Source: Deltaproteobacteria bacterium (GTDB taxonomy: Bacteria; Myxococcota_A; Polyangia; Nannocystales; Nannocystaceae). From it: a DNA stretch of 64,000 nucleotides. The stretch is taken from positions 62,001-126,000 of the forward strand of contig JADJEE010000012.1 of the NCBI GenBank assembly GCA_016709225.1. The letters run 5' to 3'. The notes below the pieces were generated by a model. The model worked only from the letters and a program-made list of their open reading frames with translations, was not told the DNA's origin and made no database searches. A program made the translations under genes and the position numbers. Positions 14,952 to 24,113 of the stretch are shown here, in pieces. Every line of letters begins with the position of its first letter. Position 1 is the stretch's first letter.

Positions 14952-15926
14952 ATGGTTGCCGCCACCGAACCCCGCCTGTACAGCGTCGGTGTGTCCCTCG
15001 CCCCGGGGGATGCCGAGGTCGAGGTCGCGCCGCCCGATGGTGCGCCGCCGGGCCCGTGGACGGTGGCGTCGGGCTACCACTGGTGCGAGCGGGTCGCCGC
15101 GTCGCACGACGAGAACTTCCCGGTCGCGAGCCGCTTCCTACCCGCGTATCTGAGGCCCCACGTCGCGGCGATCTATGCGTTCGCACGCACGGCCGACGAC
15201 TTCGCCGACGAGCCGCGCTTCGAGGGCCGTCGCGCGCAGTCGCTCGACGCCTGGGAGGCGCTGCTCGAGGATTGCTACCGTCGCGAGGTCCAGCACCCGG
15301 TCTTCATCGCACTGCGCGACACCGTGCGCGCGCACAACATCCCGATCGGCCCGCTGCGGGCGCTGCTCACCGCCTTCCGCATGGACCTCGTGAAGCACCG
15401 CTACGGCACATTCGGCGAGCTACTCGAGCTCTGCGCGAACTCGGCGAACCCGGTGGGCGAGCTCGTTCTGCTCGTGCACGGACACCGCGAGCCCGAGCTG
15501 CACCGCTTCAGCGACGCGATCTGCAGCGCGCTGCAGCTCGCCAACTTTCTGCAGGATCTGTCGGTCGACATCCCGCGCGGCCGGTTCTATCTCCCGGTCG
15601 AGGATCTCGAGCACTTCGGCGTCCGCACCGAAGACCTCGAGGCGCGACGCCCGACGCGGGAGCTCGACGAGCTGGTGCGCTTCGAGATCGCGCGCGTGCG
15701 GGCGATGTTCCACCGCGGCCGCCCGCTCGTGCGCAAGGTGAGCCCCGGCCTCCAGATGGAGCTCGACGCCACGTGGCGCGGCGGCATGGCGATCCTCGAC
15801 CGGGTCGAGGCCCTCGGCGCGAACACGCTGGTGACGCGACCGACGCTCGGCCGCGGCGACATGGCCGGGATCGCGGCACGGTCGCTGCTCTCGTTCGCGC
15901 GCCGCTTCCTCCGCGGCGACGCGTAG
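14952..15926 (+). CDS. hpnC: Squalene/phytoene synthase family protein, HpnC type
   Basis: 324 residues. HENFPVAS-like segment (SHDENFPVASRFLP), the first Asp-rich motif in FARTADDFADE and the second in LANFLQDLSVDIPRGR. These are the two prenyl-diphosphate/Mg binding sites of trans-prenyl head-to-head synthases. The D-E-N-F-P-V and Q-D-L-S-V-D variants point to HpnC, which acts with HpnD and HpnE to make squalene from farnesyl diphosphate. No hpnD or hpnE is in the window. A ribosome site AAGGA lies 6-7 bases before the ATG at 14952. A carotenoid phytoene synthase is the main alternative. Confidence 0.8.
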   Translation: MVAATEPRLYSVGVSLAPGDAEVEVAPPDGAPPGPWTVASGYHWCERVAASHDENFPVASRFLPAYLRPHVAAIYAFARTADDFADEPRFEGRRAQSLDAWEALLEDCYRREVQHPVFIALRDTVRAHNIPIGPLRALLTAFRMDLVKHRYGTFGELLELCANSANPVGELVLLVHGHREPELHRFSDAICSALQLANFLQDLSVDIPRGRFYLPVEDLEHFGVRTEDLEARRPTRELDELVRFEIARVRAMFHRGRPLVRKVSPGLQMELDATWRGGMAILDRVEALGANTLVTRPTLGRGDMAGIAARSLLSFARRFLRGDA

Positions 15927-15979
15927 CGCACCGACGGGATCGGACGCGGGTGCTCCAGGCACCGGCGGGCAACCCGACG

Positions 15980-16537
15980 TCAGCGCGCGCGCCGGTAGTG
16001 CATCGCCACCGCGCCGTTGCGAAACGGCGTCGCCGCGAGCAGCTCGAGCCGCCGCGTGCTCGGCAGCCCGCCCTGGTAGAGCGTGGGGCCGTGGCCGGCG
16101 ATCCGCGGATGCACGAGGAAGCGGTACTCGTCGATGAGATCCAAGCGATCGAGCGCGGCGGCGAGCTGGCCGCTCCCGAGCAGAACCCCGGCCTCGGTCG
16201 CATCCTTGAGCTGCTGCACGCCGGCTCGCAGGTCGCCGACGATCGCGTGGCTGTGTGGCCAGGGGAAGTCTCGCCGCGTGCTCGACACGACGTACTTGGG
16301 TTTGACCTCGAGCTTGGCCGCCCACGCCCGCGTCGCCGGTGCCGCCTGCACGTCGCCGCGGGCGACCGCGGGCCAGTAGCTCTCCATCATCTCGTAGGTG
16401 ACGCGGCCCCACAGCATCGCGCCGGCCTCGTCCAGCAAGCGGGTGAAGAAGGCGTGCGTCTCGTCGTCGACGATGCCCTCCTGGTGGTCGACACAGCCGT
16501 CCAGGGTGACGTTCATGCTGAAGGTCAAGCGTCCCAC
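15980..16537 (-). CDS. RibD C-terminal / dihydrofolate-reductase-like protein
   Basis: 185 residues from a GTG at 16537. It begins VGRLTFSMNVTLDG like the COG0262 family, continues with MLWGRVTYEMMESYWP, VVSSTRRDFPW and GSGQLAAALDRLDLIDEYRFLVHP, and ends RLELLAATPFRNGAVAMHY. These stand-alone RibD-C proteins are probable NADPH reductases of unknown substrate, common in actinobacteria and myxobacteria. A TAGGAT hexamer sits ten bases before the GTG. The gene runs leftward from the secreted-protein gene behind it and tail-to-tail with hpnC. Confidence 0.85.
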   Translation of the reverse strand: MGRLTFSMNVTLDGCVDHQEGIVDDETHAFFTRLLDEAGAMLWGRVTYEMMESYWPAVARGDVQAAPATRAWAAKLEVKPKYVVSSTRRDFPWPHSHAIVGDLRAGVQQLKDATEAGVLLGSGQLAAALDRLDLIDEYRFLVHPRIAGHGPTLYQGGLPSTRRLELLAATPFRNGAVAMHYRRAR

Positions 16538-16569
16538 GTGGCCTCGGATCCTACGCGGATTCGATGCCG

Positions 16570-18192
16570 TCAGTTCGCGACCTTGCTGAGCACGAGCTGC
16601 AGCTTGCCCCGCGGCGCATCGCTGCCCGCCAGCTCGAGCGTGTCGCCGAGCTTGCCGGTGACGTCGCCCGTGATCTTGCCGGTCGTCAGGTCGACGATGA
16701 GCGCGATCGACCGACCGAAGTCCTGGTGGTACGAGGTCTGCGTGTACGCCCGTGGACTGAAGTCGATCTCGTTCCACGTGTCCGGGCACACCCCGTAGAA
16801 CACGCCCTCCGGGGACGTGCCGCACGGGAACCAGTGGTCGTTGTCGGCGGGCATCCACGCCGGGCCCGCGTCGAAGTCGGCGATCTGGATCGAGACGATG
16901 ACCTGGTTCGCCGCGAGCTTGCGCCGCACCGCCCACGCCTGGGGATGAGCGTCATCGTTCTTCGCGAACTCGTGCACGAGCGACGCACCACCGATGTCGA
17001 CCGTCGCCGAGAGGTCGTCGCCGCCGGCCTCGGGATCGAGCGAGTGGAGGTTCTTCACCGTCACCTGCAGGTTGGTCGTCGCCGCCCCTGCCGGCGTGGG
17101 TGCGTCGATGTAAAGCTTGTAGCGGCCGACCGGCAGATCATGGTCGTGGATCAGCTTGAAGGGGATCGCGCCGTCCATGCTCGCGGGCGTCGCGGCGAGC
17201 GAGGCAACACTCGCGTTGGCGGTCAGGACGGTCTTCTGCACGGCCCCGATCGGCCACCGCTGCGGCGCGGAGACCGAGAGCAGCCATGCGGTCTGATCGA
17301 GTGCGAAGACGAAGCGAGCGAGGCTCTTGTCCACCGAGTCATCGGGCTGCGCGAGTTGCTCGGCGAGCCCCTGCGCATACACGATCATCGCCTGGTACTC
17401 CTCGCGCGCGGTCGCGTCGTCGCCATCGCTCTCGAACACAGCGGACACGAGCATCGATCGCGAGCCGTTGTTCGGCATGCCGTCGTAGACCTTCGCGTCG
17501 AGCGGCATCGCAACGCCGCCCATCGCGCCCTCGACCGTCGGGACGGAGACCGTATCGATCTCGTAGGTCGCCTCGCCGTCGCCGCAGCGCACCATCGTGA
17601 GCATCGCCGCCACCTCGTCGCCGTCGGCCTCGGTGGTCTCGACCGCCACCAAGCCGCTCGCGCGCAGGCGGAAGGACTTCGGTGGCGTGACCTCGGCGGG
17701 CAGGTCGGTCGTCGAGGTGGTGCCGACACCCCCGAAGACCGGCACGAACCTCGCCGCGACGTCACGAAAGGCGGCGACGTCGGGGACACGCTGCGCGGAG
17801 CCGCTGCCGAAGGCCGCGGTCCTGCGGGAGGACGGCAGCGCATCGATGCGTGCGATGATTCGCTTCGCGATCACCTTCGCGTTGCGAACCCGTGCCATGC
17901 GCTTGGCGAGCGCGCGGTCGAAAGCAGTCGGATCGGCGGCCGCGTTCGCGAAGCGTCGCAGCGCCGCGAGCGTCAGGGCCGCCGCGGCGGGGTCTGCATG
18001 ACCGACCGCGCGACGCAGCGCATCGTTGGGCGACGACGGACCGAGGTGGGGTGCCGGCCCCGGCACCCCAGCCGCCTGCACATGGGGCACCGCCGTCGCG
18101 GGCTTGCTCGGTCGGGCGGCGGTCGCCGAGGACGTGATGGCGACCGCCCCGAGGGCAGTGAGGGCGAGCGGGTTCCGGCACCAGGGGCGCAT
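16570..18192 (-). CDS. Secreted protein of unknown function
   Basis: 540 residues. A signal peptide (NPLALTALGAVAITSSATA, cleavage after A) precedes a low-complexity Pro/Ala segment and then two regions: a helical part (residues ~60-150) and a strand-rich part with phrases such as YEIDTVSVPTVEG, ARFVFALDQTAWLLSV, VGRYKLYIDAPTPAG and NQVIVSIQIADFD. One Cys pair (WFPCGTSPEGVFYGVCPD) may be a disulfide. There is no lipobox, so it is probably a soluble periplasmic or extracellular protein. I do not recognise the family. It stands alone between a leftward reductase and the rightward DGPF/sigma pair. Confidence 0.75.
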   Translation of the reverse strand: MRPWCRNPLALTALGAVAITSSATAARPSKPATAVPHVQAAGVPGPAPHLGPSSPNDALRRAVGHADPAAAALTLAALRRFANAAADPTAFDRALAKRMARVRNAKVIAKRIIARIDALPSSRRTAAFGSGSAQRVPDVAAFRDVAARFVPVFGGVGTTSTTDLPAEVTPPKSFRLRASGLVAVETTEADGDEVAAMLTMVRCGDGEATYEIDTVSVPTVEGAMGGVAMPLDAKVYDGMPNNGSRSMLVSAVFESDGDDATAREEYQAMIVYAQGLAEQLAQPDDSVDKSLARFVFALDQTAWLLSVSAPQRWPIGAVQKTVLTANASVASLAATPASMDGAIPFKLIHDHDLPVGRYKLYIDAPTPAGAATTNLQVTVKNLHSLDPEAGGDDLSATVDIGGASLVHEFAKNDDAHPQAWAVRRKLAANQVIVSIQIADFDAGPAWMPADNDHWFPCGTSPEGVFYGVCPDTWNEIDFSPRAYTQTSYHQDFGRSIALIVDLTTGKITGDVTGKLGDTLELAGSDAPRGKLQLVLSKVAN

Positions 18193-18378
18193 GGAGCGGT
18201 CGACGGGTGCCGTGGCCGATGTGACAGGGCCAGATCGCGCCGCCTGTGGCGCACGCGCCCCTGGTCGCGCGAATTTTCTGAGCCGCACGCGTCGATCGGA
18301 GCACCGCTCGTTCGTCGCCGGGGTATGGACGCCGTCGACGACGGTCGCCCGACCCCAACCCACGAGAAGGAGCGAACG

Positions 18379-18804
18379 ATGCGAGTGATGGTCTGTGTCC
18401 CCGCGAGTGCCGAGTCCGAGGCCGGCGTGATGCCGTCGACCGAGGAGCTCGAGAAGATGACGCGATTCAACGAGGAGCTGGTCAAGGCGGGCGTCATGCT
18501 CGACGGCCAGGGCCTCACGCCGACCTCCCAGGCCAAGCGCATCCGCTTCGAGGCCGGCAAGCGCACCATCATCGACGGGCCGTTCGCCGAGACCAAGGAG
18601 CTCATCGCCGGCTACTGGATCTGGCAGGTGAAGTCGATCGAGGAGGCGGTCGCGTGGCTCGAGCGGGCGCCGTTCGACGGCGGCACCGAGGTGACCATCC
18701 GTCCGATCTTCGGTCTCGAAGACTTCGGTGCCGAGATGACACCCGAGCTGCGCGAGCGCGAGGCGGCGATGGCGGCCGAGATGTCGCGCCGCAGCGAGCG
18801 ATGA
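18379..18804 (+). CDS. DGPF/YCII-domain protein, partner of the ECF sigma factor
   Basis: 141 residues. MRVMVCVPASAESEAG starts the YCII fold, and IDGPFAETKELIAGYWIWQV carries the D-G-P-F signature. The ATG at 18379 has AAGGAG about 8 bases upstream. These proteins are almost always encoded beside ECF42-group sigma factors, as here, where its stop overlaps the sigma gene start (ATGA). Their biochemical role is not established; some may be catalytic or antisense-like partners for the sigma factor's C-terminal domain. Confidence 0.9.
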   Translation: MRVMVCVPASAESEAGVMPSTEELEKMTRFNEELVKAGVMLDGQGLTPTSQAKRIRFEAGKRTIIDGPFAETKELIAGYWIWQVKSIEEAVAWLERAPFDGGTEVTIRPIFGLEDFGAEMTPELREREAAMAAEMSRRSER

Positions 18805-20084
18805 GCGACGCTGCGTCTCCGATCCGCCGCGCGATCGCGGCGGTTTGGCGCATCGAGTCGCCGCGCATCCTCGGCGGCCTGGTGCGGATGGTCCACGACG
18901 TCGGGCTCGCCGAGGACCTCGCCCAGGCGACCCTGCTCACGGCGCTCGAGCGGTGGCCGAGCACCGGCGTGCCCGACAATCCCGGTGCGTGGCTGATGGC
19001 CACCGCAAAGCGTCGGGCGATCGATCACCGCCGCCATGAGCACATGGTCGCGCGGCGCTCGGCGATGATCGCCGACGACGCGCTCGACGATGCCGCGCAT
19101 TTGTCGGCACTCGAGGCAGCGCTCGACACCGACGTCGACGACGACGTGCTGCGGCTGATGTTCGTCGCGTGTCATCCGCTGCTGGCGACACAGGCCCGCA
19201 CGGCGCTCACGCTGCGGCTGCTGGGCGGCCTCACCACCGAGGAGATCGCGCGCGCGTTCCTGGTGCCGACGCCGACGGTCGCACAGCGCATCGTGCGGGC
19301 GAAGCGAACGCTCGCCGAGGCGCGCGTGCCGTTGCAGGTCCCCCACGCGGCCGAGCGCGCCGAACGGCTGCCATCGGTGTACGAGGTGCTCTATCTCATC
19401 TTCAACGAGGGCTATGCGGCCAGCCGCGGCGACGACTGGATCCGCGTGGAGCTCTGCGACGAGGCGCTCCGGCTGGGGCGCATCCTCGCGGCGCTGGTGC
19501 CCGAGCAGCCCGAGGCCCACGGGCTGCTCGCGCTGATGGAGCTGCACGCCTCGCGGCTGCGCACCCGCGTCGACGCGCACGGCGATCCGATCCTGCTGCT
19601 CGACCAGGACCGCGCGCGATGGGACCACCTGCTGATCCAGCGCGGACTCGCGGCGCTCGACCGCGCCGAGGCGCTCGCACGTCCGCTGGGGCCGTACACC
19701 CTGCAGGCCGCCATCGTCGCCTGTCACGCCCGTGCGCGCACCGCCGACGCGACCGACTGGCCCCGCATCGTCGCGCTCTACGACGCCCTGGTCGAGCTCA
19801 CGCAGTCGCCGGTGGTCGCGCTCAACCGCGCGGTCGCGGTCGGCATGGCCTTCGGTGCGCACGAAGGCCTCGCGGCCGTCGACGCGCTCGCCGACGAGCC
19901 GGCCCTGCAGGGCTACCATCATCTGCCAGCCGCCCGCGCCGACCTGCTCGTGAAGCTGGGCCAGCTCGCGCAGGCGCGCGGCGAGTTCGAGCGCGCCGCC
20001 GGCCTCACGCAGCACGACCGCGAGCGCGCGCTGCTGCTGCGACGCGCAAAGGACTGCGCGCTGCCGCCCCGGACGCCGGACTGA
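18801..20084 (+). CDS. ECF sigma factor, ECF42 type with TPR-like C-terminal extension
   Basis: 427 residues. Region 2 covers about 10-85 (GLAEDLAQATLLTALERWP, NPGAWLMATAKRRAID) and region 4 about 130-180 (LRLLGGLTTEEIARAFLVP, TVAQRIVRAKR). The remaining ~240 residues are helical pairs (PEAHGLLALMELHASRLR, GPYTLQAAIVACHARA, SPVVALNRAVAVGM) typical of the ECF42 extension that regulates this group in place of an anti-sigma factor. It overlaps the DGPF gene by ATGA. No anti-sigma gene follows, which also fits ECF42. Confidence 0.92.
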   Translation: MSDAASPIRRAIAAVWRIESPRILGGLVRMVHDVGLAEDLAQATLLTALERWPSTGVPDNPGAWLMATAKRRAIDHRRHEHMVARRSAMIADDALDDAAHLSALEAALDTDVDDDVLRLMFVACHPLLATQARTALTLRLLGGLTTEEIARAFLVPTPTVAQRIVRAKRTLAEARVPLQVPHAAERAERLPSVYEVLYLIFNEGYAASRGDDWIRVELCDEALRLGRILAALVPEQPEAHGLLALMELHASRLRTRVDAHGDPILLLDQDRARWDHLLIQRGLAALDRAEALARPLGPYTLQAAIVACHARARTADATDWPRIVALYDALVELTQSPVVALNRAVAVGMAFGAHEGLAAVDALADEPALQGYHHLPAARADLLVKLGQLAQARGEFERAAGLTQHDRERALLLRRAKDCALPPRTPD

Positions 20085-20374
20085 CGCACGCGGGCCGCGA
20101 GCGCCGTCGTCGAGTGACGACACCGTCGGCGAGCGTGCTCCCCACCCACGACCCCTTTCGGATCGGGCAGAAGAACCCGCACATCGGGCGGCAGCGATCC
20201 CGCAATGCCGCCCGCTCGAGCCCAGCGCGGGACGTCCCCGGGGACAGCCGACGCGACATCCCGCGCCGTCGTTCGTCCGCGACCAGGCGTGCGTGCGCGG
20301 GATCGTTGCGCTCCGCGGCGCGGAGGGCTCGCGGCGCGGGCCTTGCTCGGACATCAGCGCAGGAGCCCCTGCAC

Positions 20375-21331
20375 ATGTCACGACCGCCACGCACCATCCT
20401 CGATCTGTTGCTCGCGTCCACCCTGCTCACGGCGTGTTCCGCCGATGCCGAGCCATCGCCGCGCGAGCGCGTCGAGCTGCGGAAGTCCGGCGTTGCCGCG
20501 GCGGGATCGTGCGGCGGCGTCGAGTCGTGCGGGCAGGCCTCGCCCGACGGCTGTTGGTGCGACGAGCTGTGCGTGCAGTACGGCGACTGCTGCGGCGACG
20601 CGTTCGAGATCTGCGGCGTCGACGAGTGCGCACCCAAGGGCGCGAGCTGTCCGCCGGGCTCGACGTGCACCGCGATCGACGACGGCTTCGACTGCGTCGC
20701 GCCCGACCCGTGCGACGACGCGCGCATCGGCATCGCCTCGTACGAGTGCCCCGCGGGCTGGCGACTGGCGCCCAACCACGCCGGTGCAGCGTTCTGCCTG
20801 CGCGAGCAGCTGCCCGTCACCGCGGCGGTCAGCCCCCGCTGTGATCACCTCGACGACGGCTGGATCGGCTACGTCGACGCCGGCGCGGCGGCGTGCACCG
20901 CCGACGCCACCACCGTCGCGAACGCGCCGCTGCAGTGTCGCTACGACTTCACGCCGGCCAAGCGCGCCGATCCGTACTGCCACTGGATCGACCAGGGCTA
21001 CTTCGGCTTCTCGTGGGACGTGTGCCCCGCTGGATCGCACTTCGAGCTCGGCCCCGGCAACGAGCAGCGCTGCATGGTGCGCCCGAAGCGGCTGCCGGTC
21101 GGCGCCACCGCCTACTGCGACTACGCCGAGGACGGGTACTTTGGCTTCTACTGGAACACCGCCGCCGATCCCGGCTACACGTGCCCAGCCGGCATGCGCA
21201 CCGCGGGCAACGGCGGTGCACAGACCTTCTGTCTCGCCGAGGACGCCCAGTGGCCGGCCGCCGTGCGCCCGCTGTGCGATCTCGGATCCGGGTTCGTCGG
21301 CGTCGAGTGGGGCCTGGCCTGCGGCGCGTGA
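20375..21331 (+). CDS. Cysteine-rich lipoprotein with somatomedin-B-like domain and G-Y-F-G-F-x-W repeats
   Basis: 318 residues. Signal peptide with lipobox STLLTAC. Residues ~45-80 (SCGGVESCGQ, CWCDELC, YGDCCGDAFEICG) match the eight-cysteine somatomedin-B pattern seen in some bacterial surface proteins. A second Cys pair region (CAPKGASCPPGSTC) follows. The rest is four imperfect units built as C-D/H-x-x-D-x-G-(W/Y/F)-x-G-x-x-W/D ... C-P-x-G: DDGWIGYVD, DQGYFGFSWDVCPAG, EDGYFGFYWN...CPAGM, GSGFVGVEWGLAC. It is probably disulfide-stabilised and extracellular. AGGAG lies about ten bases before the ATG. Function unknown. Confidence 0.8.
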   Translation: MSRPPRTILDLLLASTLLTACSADAEPSPRERVELRKSGVAAAGSCGGVESCGQASPDGCWCDELCVQYGDCCGDAFEICGVDECAPKGASCPPGSTCTAIDDGFDCVAPDPCDDARIGIASYECPAGWRLAPNHAGAAFCLREQLPVTAAVSPRCDHLDDGWIGYVDAGAAACTADATTVANAPLQCRYDFTPAKRADPYCHWIDQGYFGFSWDVCPAGSHFELGPGNEQRCMVRPKRLPVGATAYCDYAEDGYFGFYWNTAADPGYTCPAGMRTAGNGGAQTFCLAEDAQWPAAVRPLCDLGSGFVGVEWGLACGA

Positions 21332-21460
21332 GCCAGCTCCAGAGCGACGACGGACGCCGCGCCACCGACACCGCGCAAGTGTCGTCGTGCCCGCGACGCC
21401 AAGGGCCGCACATCTTGCTCGAACCCTCGGGAGCACCGCACGGCCCCCACCCACGTGGGC

Positions 21461-23305
21461 ATGCGCGCGTCGTCATCGATCTTCCTGTGCACCCTCGTCG
21501 CCTGCCGGGCCGGCGGGCATGGGCCTGCCCACGTCGATGGCGGGGGCGACGGGGGCGACACGATCTCGGGGGGCAGCAGCGGCGTCGGCTCGAGCAGCGG
21601 TGACGGCAGCGATGCGGACGGCGGCTCGGCCGACAGCAGCGAGTCGAGCAGCGGCAGCGGCCACCCCGACGATGCGCACTTCGATCTGCCGGCCCCGGTG
21701 ACCGTGAACGACGGCAACTTCGCGACCTCGTCGGTGTGCGCGGTGTGCCATGCCAACGTCGACACGGCGACCGCCATGCGCACCGCGAGCGGCGACGCGA
21801 TCGCCCCCTACGAGCTGTGGCAGGGCACGATGATGGCCAACGCCGCCCGCGATCCGGTGTGGTGGGCGGCCGTGCGGGCGGAGGTCGCGGCCACGCCGAC
21901 CCGGCAGGCCGAGATCGAGGCCGAGTGCACGCGGTGTCACGCGCCGATGGCCGCGATCCGCAACGACCTGCACGGTGACGTCCCCGGGAGCTTGGCCAAC
22001 CTCGCGTCCGGTGACGATCGATCGCAGCTCGGCCTCGACGGCGTCTCGTGCACGGCGTGCCACCAGATCGGCACCGCGGGGCTCGGCACCGAGGCGAGCT
22101 TCGGCGGCCACCCCGAGCTGACCACGGTTGGCGTGATCTATGGCCCGCACCTCGATCCCTTCGCGATGCCGATGCTCAACCACAGCGGCTTCACGCCGAG
22201 CTTCGCCGCCCACACCGACACCTCGGCGCTGTGCAGCAGCTGCCACACGCTCGACACGCCGACGCTGGCGCCGGACGGCACCGCCACCGGCACGCACTAC
22301 TCCGAGCAGGCCACGTACCTCGAGTGGCGCAACTCGGCGTTCGACACCGAGCGTGCGAGTCCCGGACCGGATGCCCGCAGCTGTCAGGGCTGTCACATGC
22401 CGTCGTTCGACGACGACGGCCAGCCGATCGCGACCCGCATCGCGCACAACCCCATGGGTGGGGACTTCGGCGCCATCGCGGCGCGCAGCCCCTATCACCA
22501 GCACGCGTTCGTCGGCGGCAACGCCTGGGTCCCCACCCTGCTGCGCGATCATTCGGACGAGCTGCGACCGCGGGGCTCGGCCGCGGCCTTCGACGCCACC
22601 GCGGCCTGGGCCCGCGATCAGCTGGCGAACACCACCGCCGTCGTCGCGCTCGAGGGGCCAGCGCGCAGCGGGGACACGCTGGTACTGCCCGTGCGGGTGA
22701 GTAGCGCGGTCGGGCACAAGTTCCCCAGTGGCTACCCGGCTCGACGCGCGTGGCTGCGCGTGGTCGTGCGGGCAGCCGACGACGCGATCGTGTTTCGCTC
22801 GGGCGAGAGCGACGCGCTCGGGCGCCTGCTCGATCGCGCCGGTGGCGTGTTGCCGATCGAGCAGCTCGGCGGGCCGTTCGAGCCGCACCACGCCGAGATC
22901 GACGACGACACCCAGGTGCAGATCTACGAGACCGTCATGGCCGACCAAGACGGCGCGCCGAGCTTCCGGTTGCTCCGCGCGCACCACGACGCGAAGGACA
23001 ACCGCCTGCTCCCACGCGGCTGGGACCCCGGCGGCCCGAACCTCGATCGCACCGCGCCGGTGCTCGGGATCGACGACGCGGACTTCGTCGGCGGCAGCGA
23101 TCGCGTGGTCTACCGCGTGCCCGCCCCGATCGCGTCGGGCCCGTACACCGTCGAGGTCACGCTGATGTACCAGCCACTGTCGGCCCGCCACCTCGCGGAG
23201 CTGCTCACCAACGATGCCGCGGAGATCGCCGCGCTCGCCGGCATGCTCGCACCGCTCGACCGACGCGGCGAGGTCATCGCGAGCACCGCGACGACGCTGC
23301 CGTAG
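21461..23305 (+). CDS. Pentaheme cytochrome c lipoprotein
   Basis: 614 residues. Signal peptide with lipobox LCTLVAC, a ~50-residue Gly/Ser/Asp linker, then five C-x-x-C-H heme c sites with cysteines starting at residues 93 (CAVCH), 156 (CTRCH), 197 (CTACH), 258 (CSSCH) and 308 (CQGCH). The C-terminal half (~360-600) is heme-free and strand-rich (VGHKFPSGYPARRAWLRVVV, VYRVPAPI). The N-terminal half resembles the cytochrome-c554-like/multiheme group. A lipid anchor suggests an outer-membrane or periplasmic face electron carrier. ATG at 21461 is used; an in-frame GTG at 21455 is possible. Confidence 0.9.
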   Translation: MRASSSIFLCTLVACRAGGHGPAHVDGGGDGGDTISGGSSGVGSSSGDGSDADGGSADSSESSSGSGHPDDAHFDLPAPVTVNDGNFATSSVCAVCHANVDTATAMRTASGDAIAPYELWQGTMMANAARDPVWWAAVRAEVAATPTRQAEIEAECTRCHAPMAAIRNDLHGDVPGSLANLASGDDRSQLGLDGVSCTACHQIGTAGLGTEASFGGHPELTTVGVIYGPHLDPFAMPMLNHSGFTPSFAAHTDTSALCSSCHTLDTPTLAPDGTATGTHYSEQATYLEWRNSAFDTERASPGPDARSCQGCHMPSFDDDGQPIATRIAHNPMGGDFGAIAARSPYHQHAFVGGNAWVPTLLRDHSDELRPRGSAAAFDATAAWARDQLANTTAVVALEGPARSGDTLVLPVRVSSAVGHKFPSGYPARRAWLRVVVRAADDAIVFRSGESDALGRLLDRAGGVLPIEQLGGPFEPHHAEIDDDTQVQIYETVMADQDGAPSFRLLRAHHDAKDNRLLPRGWDPGGPNLDRTAPVLGIDDADFVGGSDRVVYRVPAPIASGPYTVEVTLMYQPLSARHLAELLTNDAAEIAALAGMLAPLDRRGEVIASTATTLP

Positions 23306-23467
23306 CCCCCGCCGATGGCACGACGGCGGCCGTGGGCGGCCCCCGCTGGGATCGGCGGCGAGCGCCGGACGCGAGGCCGCGCCGCGTCGCGCATCGCGAG
23401 CGCGGAGCAGCGCCGTCATCGGGGCCGGCGGCGCGTCAATTTGCGAGACATCTCGACGCCACCGGAC

Positions 23468-23473
23468 TAGGGT
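23468..23473 (+). promoter_or_regulatory. Putative -10 hexamer TAGGGT
   Basis: TAGGGT ends seven bases before the ATG at 23481, and there is no Shine-Dalgarno sequence between them. It fits the leaderless TAnnnT pattern noted across the window. Confidence 0.4.
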
Positions 23474-23480
23474 GCCCGCG

Positions 23481-24083
23481 ATGTCCGATCTCTTCCGTGA
23501 CAAGGCGGCCGACTGGGACACGCGGCCGGTGCCCGCACAGATCTCGGAGGGCGTGTTCGAAGCCCTGCAGGCCCGCGTGCCGCTGACGTCGGAGCTGTCG
23601 GTGCTCGACTTCGGCGCTGGCACCGGGCTGTTGGTCGCCAAGCTGGTGCCACGGGTCGCGCGCGTGATCGCGGTCGACATCTCCGCGGCGATGCTCGAGC
23701 GACTCGCGGCCAAGCCCGAGCTCGCCGACAGGGTCGAGATCGTCTGCCGCGACCTGCTCCGAGCACCGCTCGATCGCCGCGTCGATCTCATCGTCAGCGC
23801 GATGGCAATGCACCACGTGGAGGACACCGCCGCCCTGCTCGCGACCCTGCGCGCCCACCTCGAAGCCGGCGGTGGGCTCGCGCTCGCCGACCTCGATCGC
23901 GAGGACGGCAGCTTCCATGCCCCGGGCACCGAGGGCGTGTTCCACCACGGCTTCGACCGCGACGCTCTGGCGGCTGCGCTCGCGCGCGCAGGCTTCGACG
24001 CGATCGAGTTCGGCACTGCGTGCGTGGTGCACCGCGACGAACGTGCCTATCCGGTGTTCCTGGTGACCGCGCGCGCGGCCTGA
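23481..24083 (+). CDS. Class I SAM-dependent methyltransferase
   Basis: 200 residues. It begins FRDKAADWDTRPVP like small UbiE/TAM-type methyltransferases. Motif I is VLDFGAGTGLL (~41-51), the acidic residue is in AVDISAAML, the motif before strand 4 is VDLIVSAMAMHHVED, and LEAGGGLALADL follows. A histidine-containing SFHAPGTEGVFHHGFD loop precedes the last helix. The substrate is unknown. It is followed 30 bases later by an epimerase-like gene, so the two may form a unit. Confidence 0.88.
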   Translation: MSDLFRDKAADWDTRPVPAQISEGVFEALQARVPLTSELSVLDFGAGTGLLVAKLVPRVARVIAVDISAAMLERLAAKPELADRVEIVCRDLLRAPLDRRVDLIVSAMAMHHVEDTAALLATLRAHLEAGGGLALADLDREDGSFHAPGTEGVFHHGFDRDALAAALARAGFDAIEFGTACVVHRDERAYPVFLVTARAA

Positions 24084-24113
24084 CGCCAACCACCTCGTCG
24101 AGGCCCACCACCC

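Noticed and set aside
21473..24016. Very long open frame on the minus strand opposite the pentaheme cytochrome and methyltransferase genes
   Set aside because: High G/C at third positions makes long antisense frames common. The plus-strand genes have hemes and a SAM motif; the minus frame has no domain or start signal.
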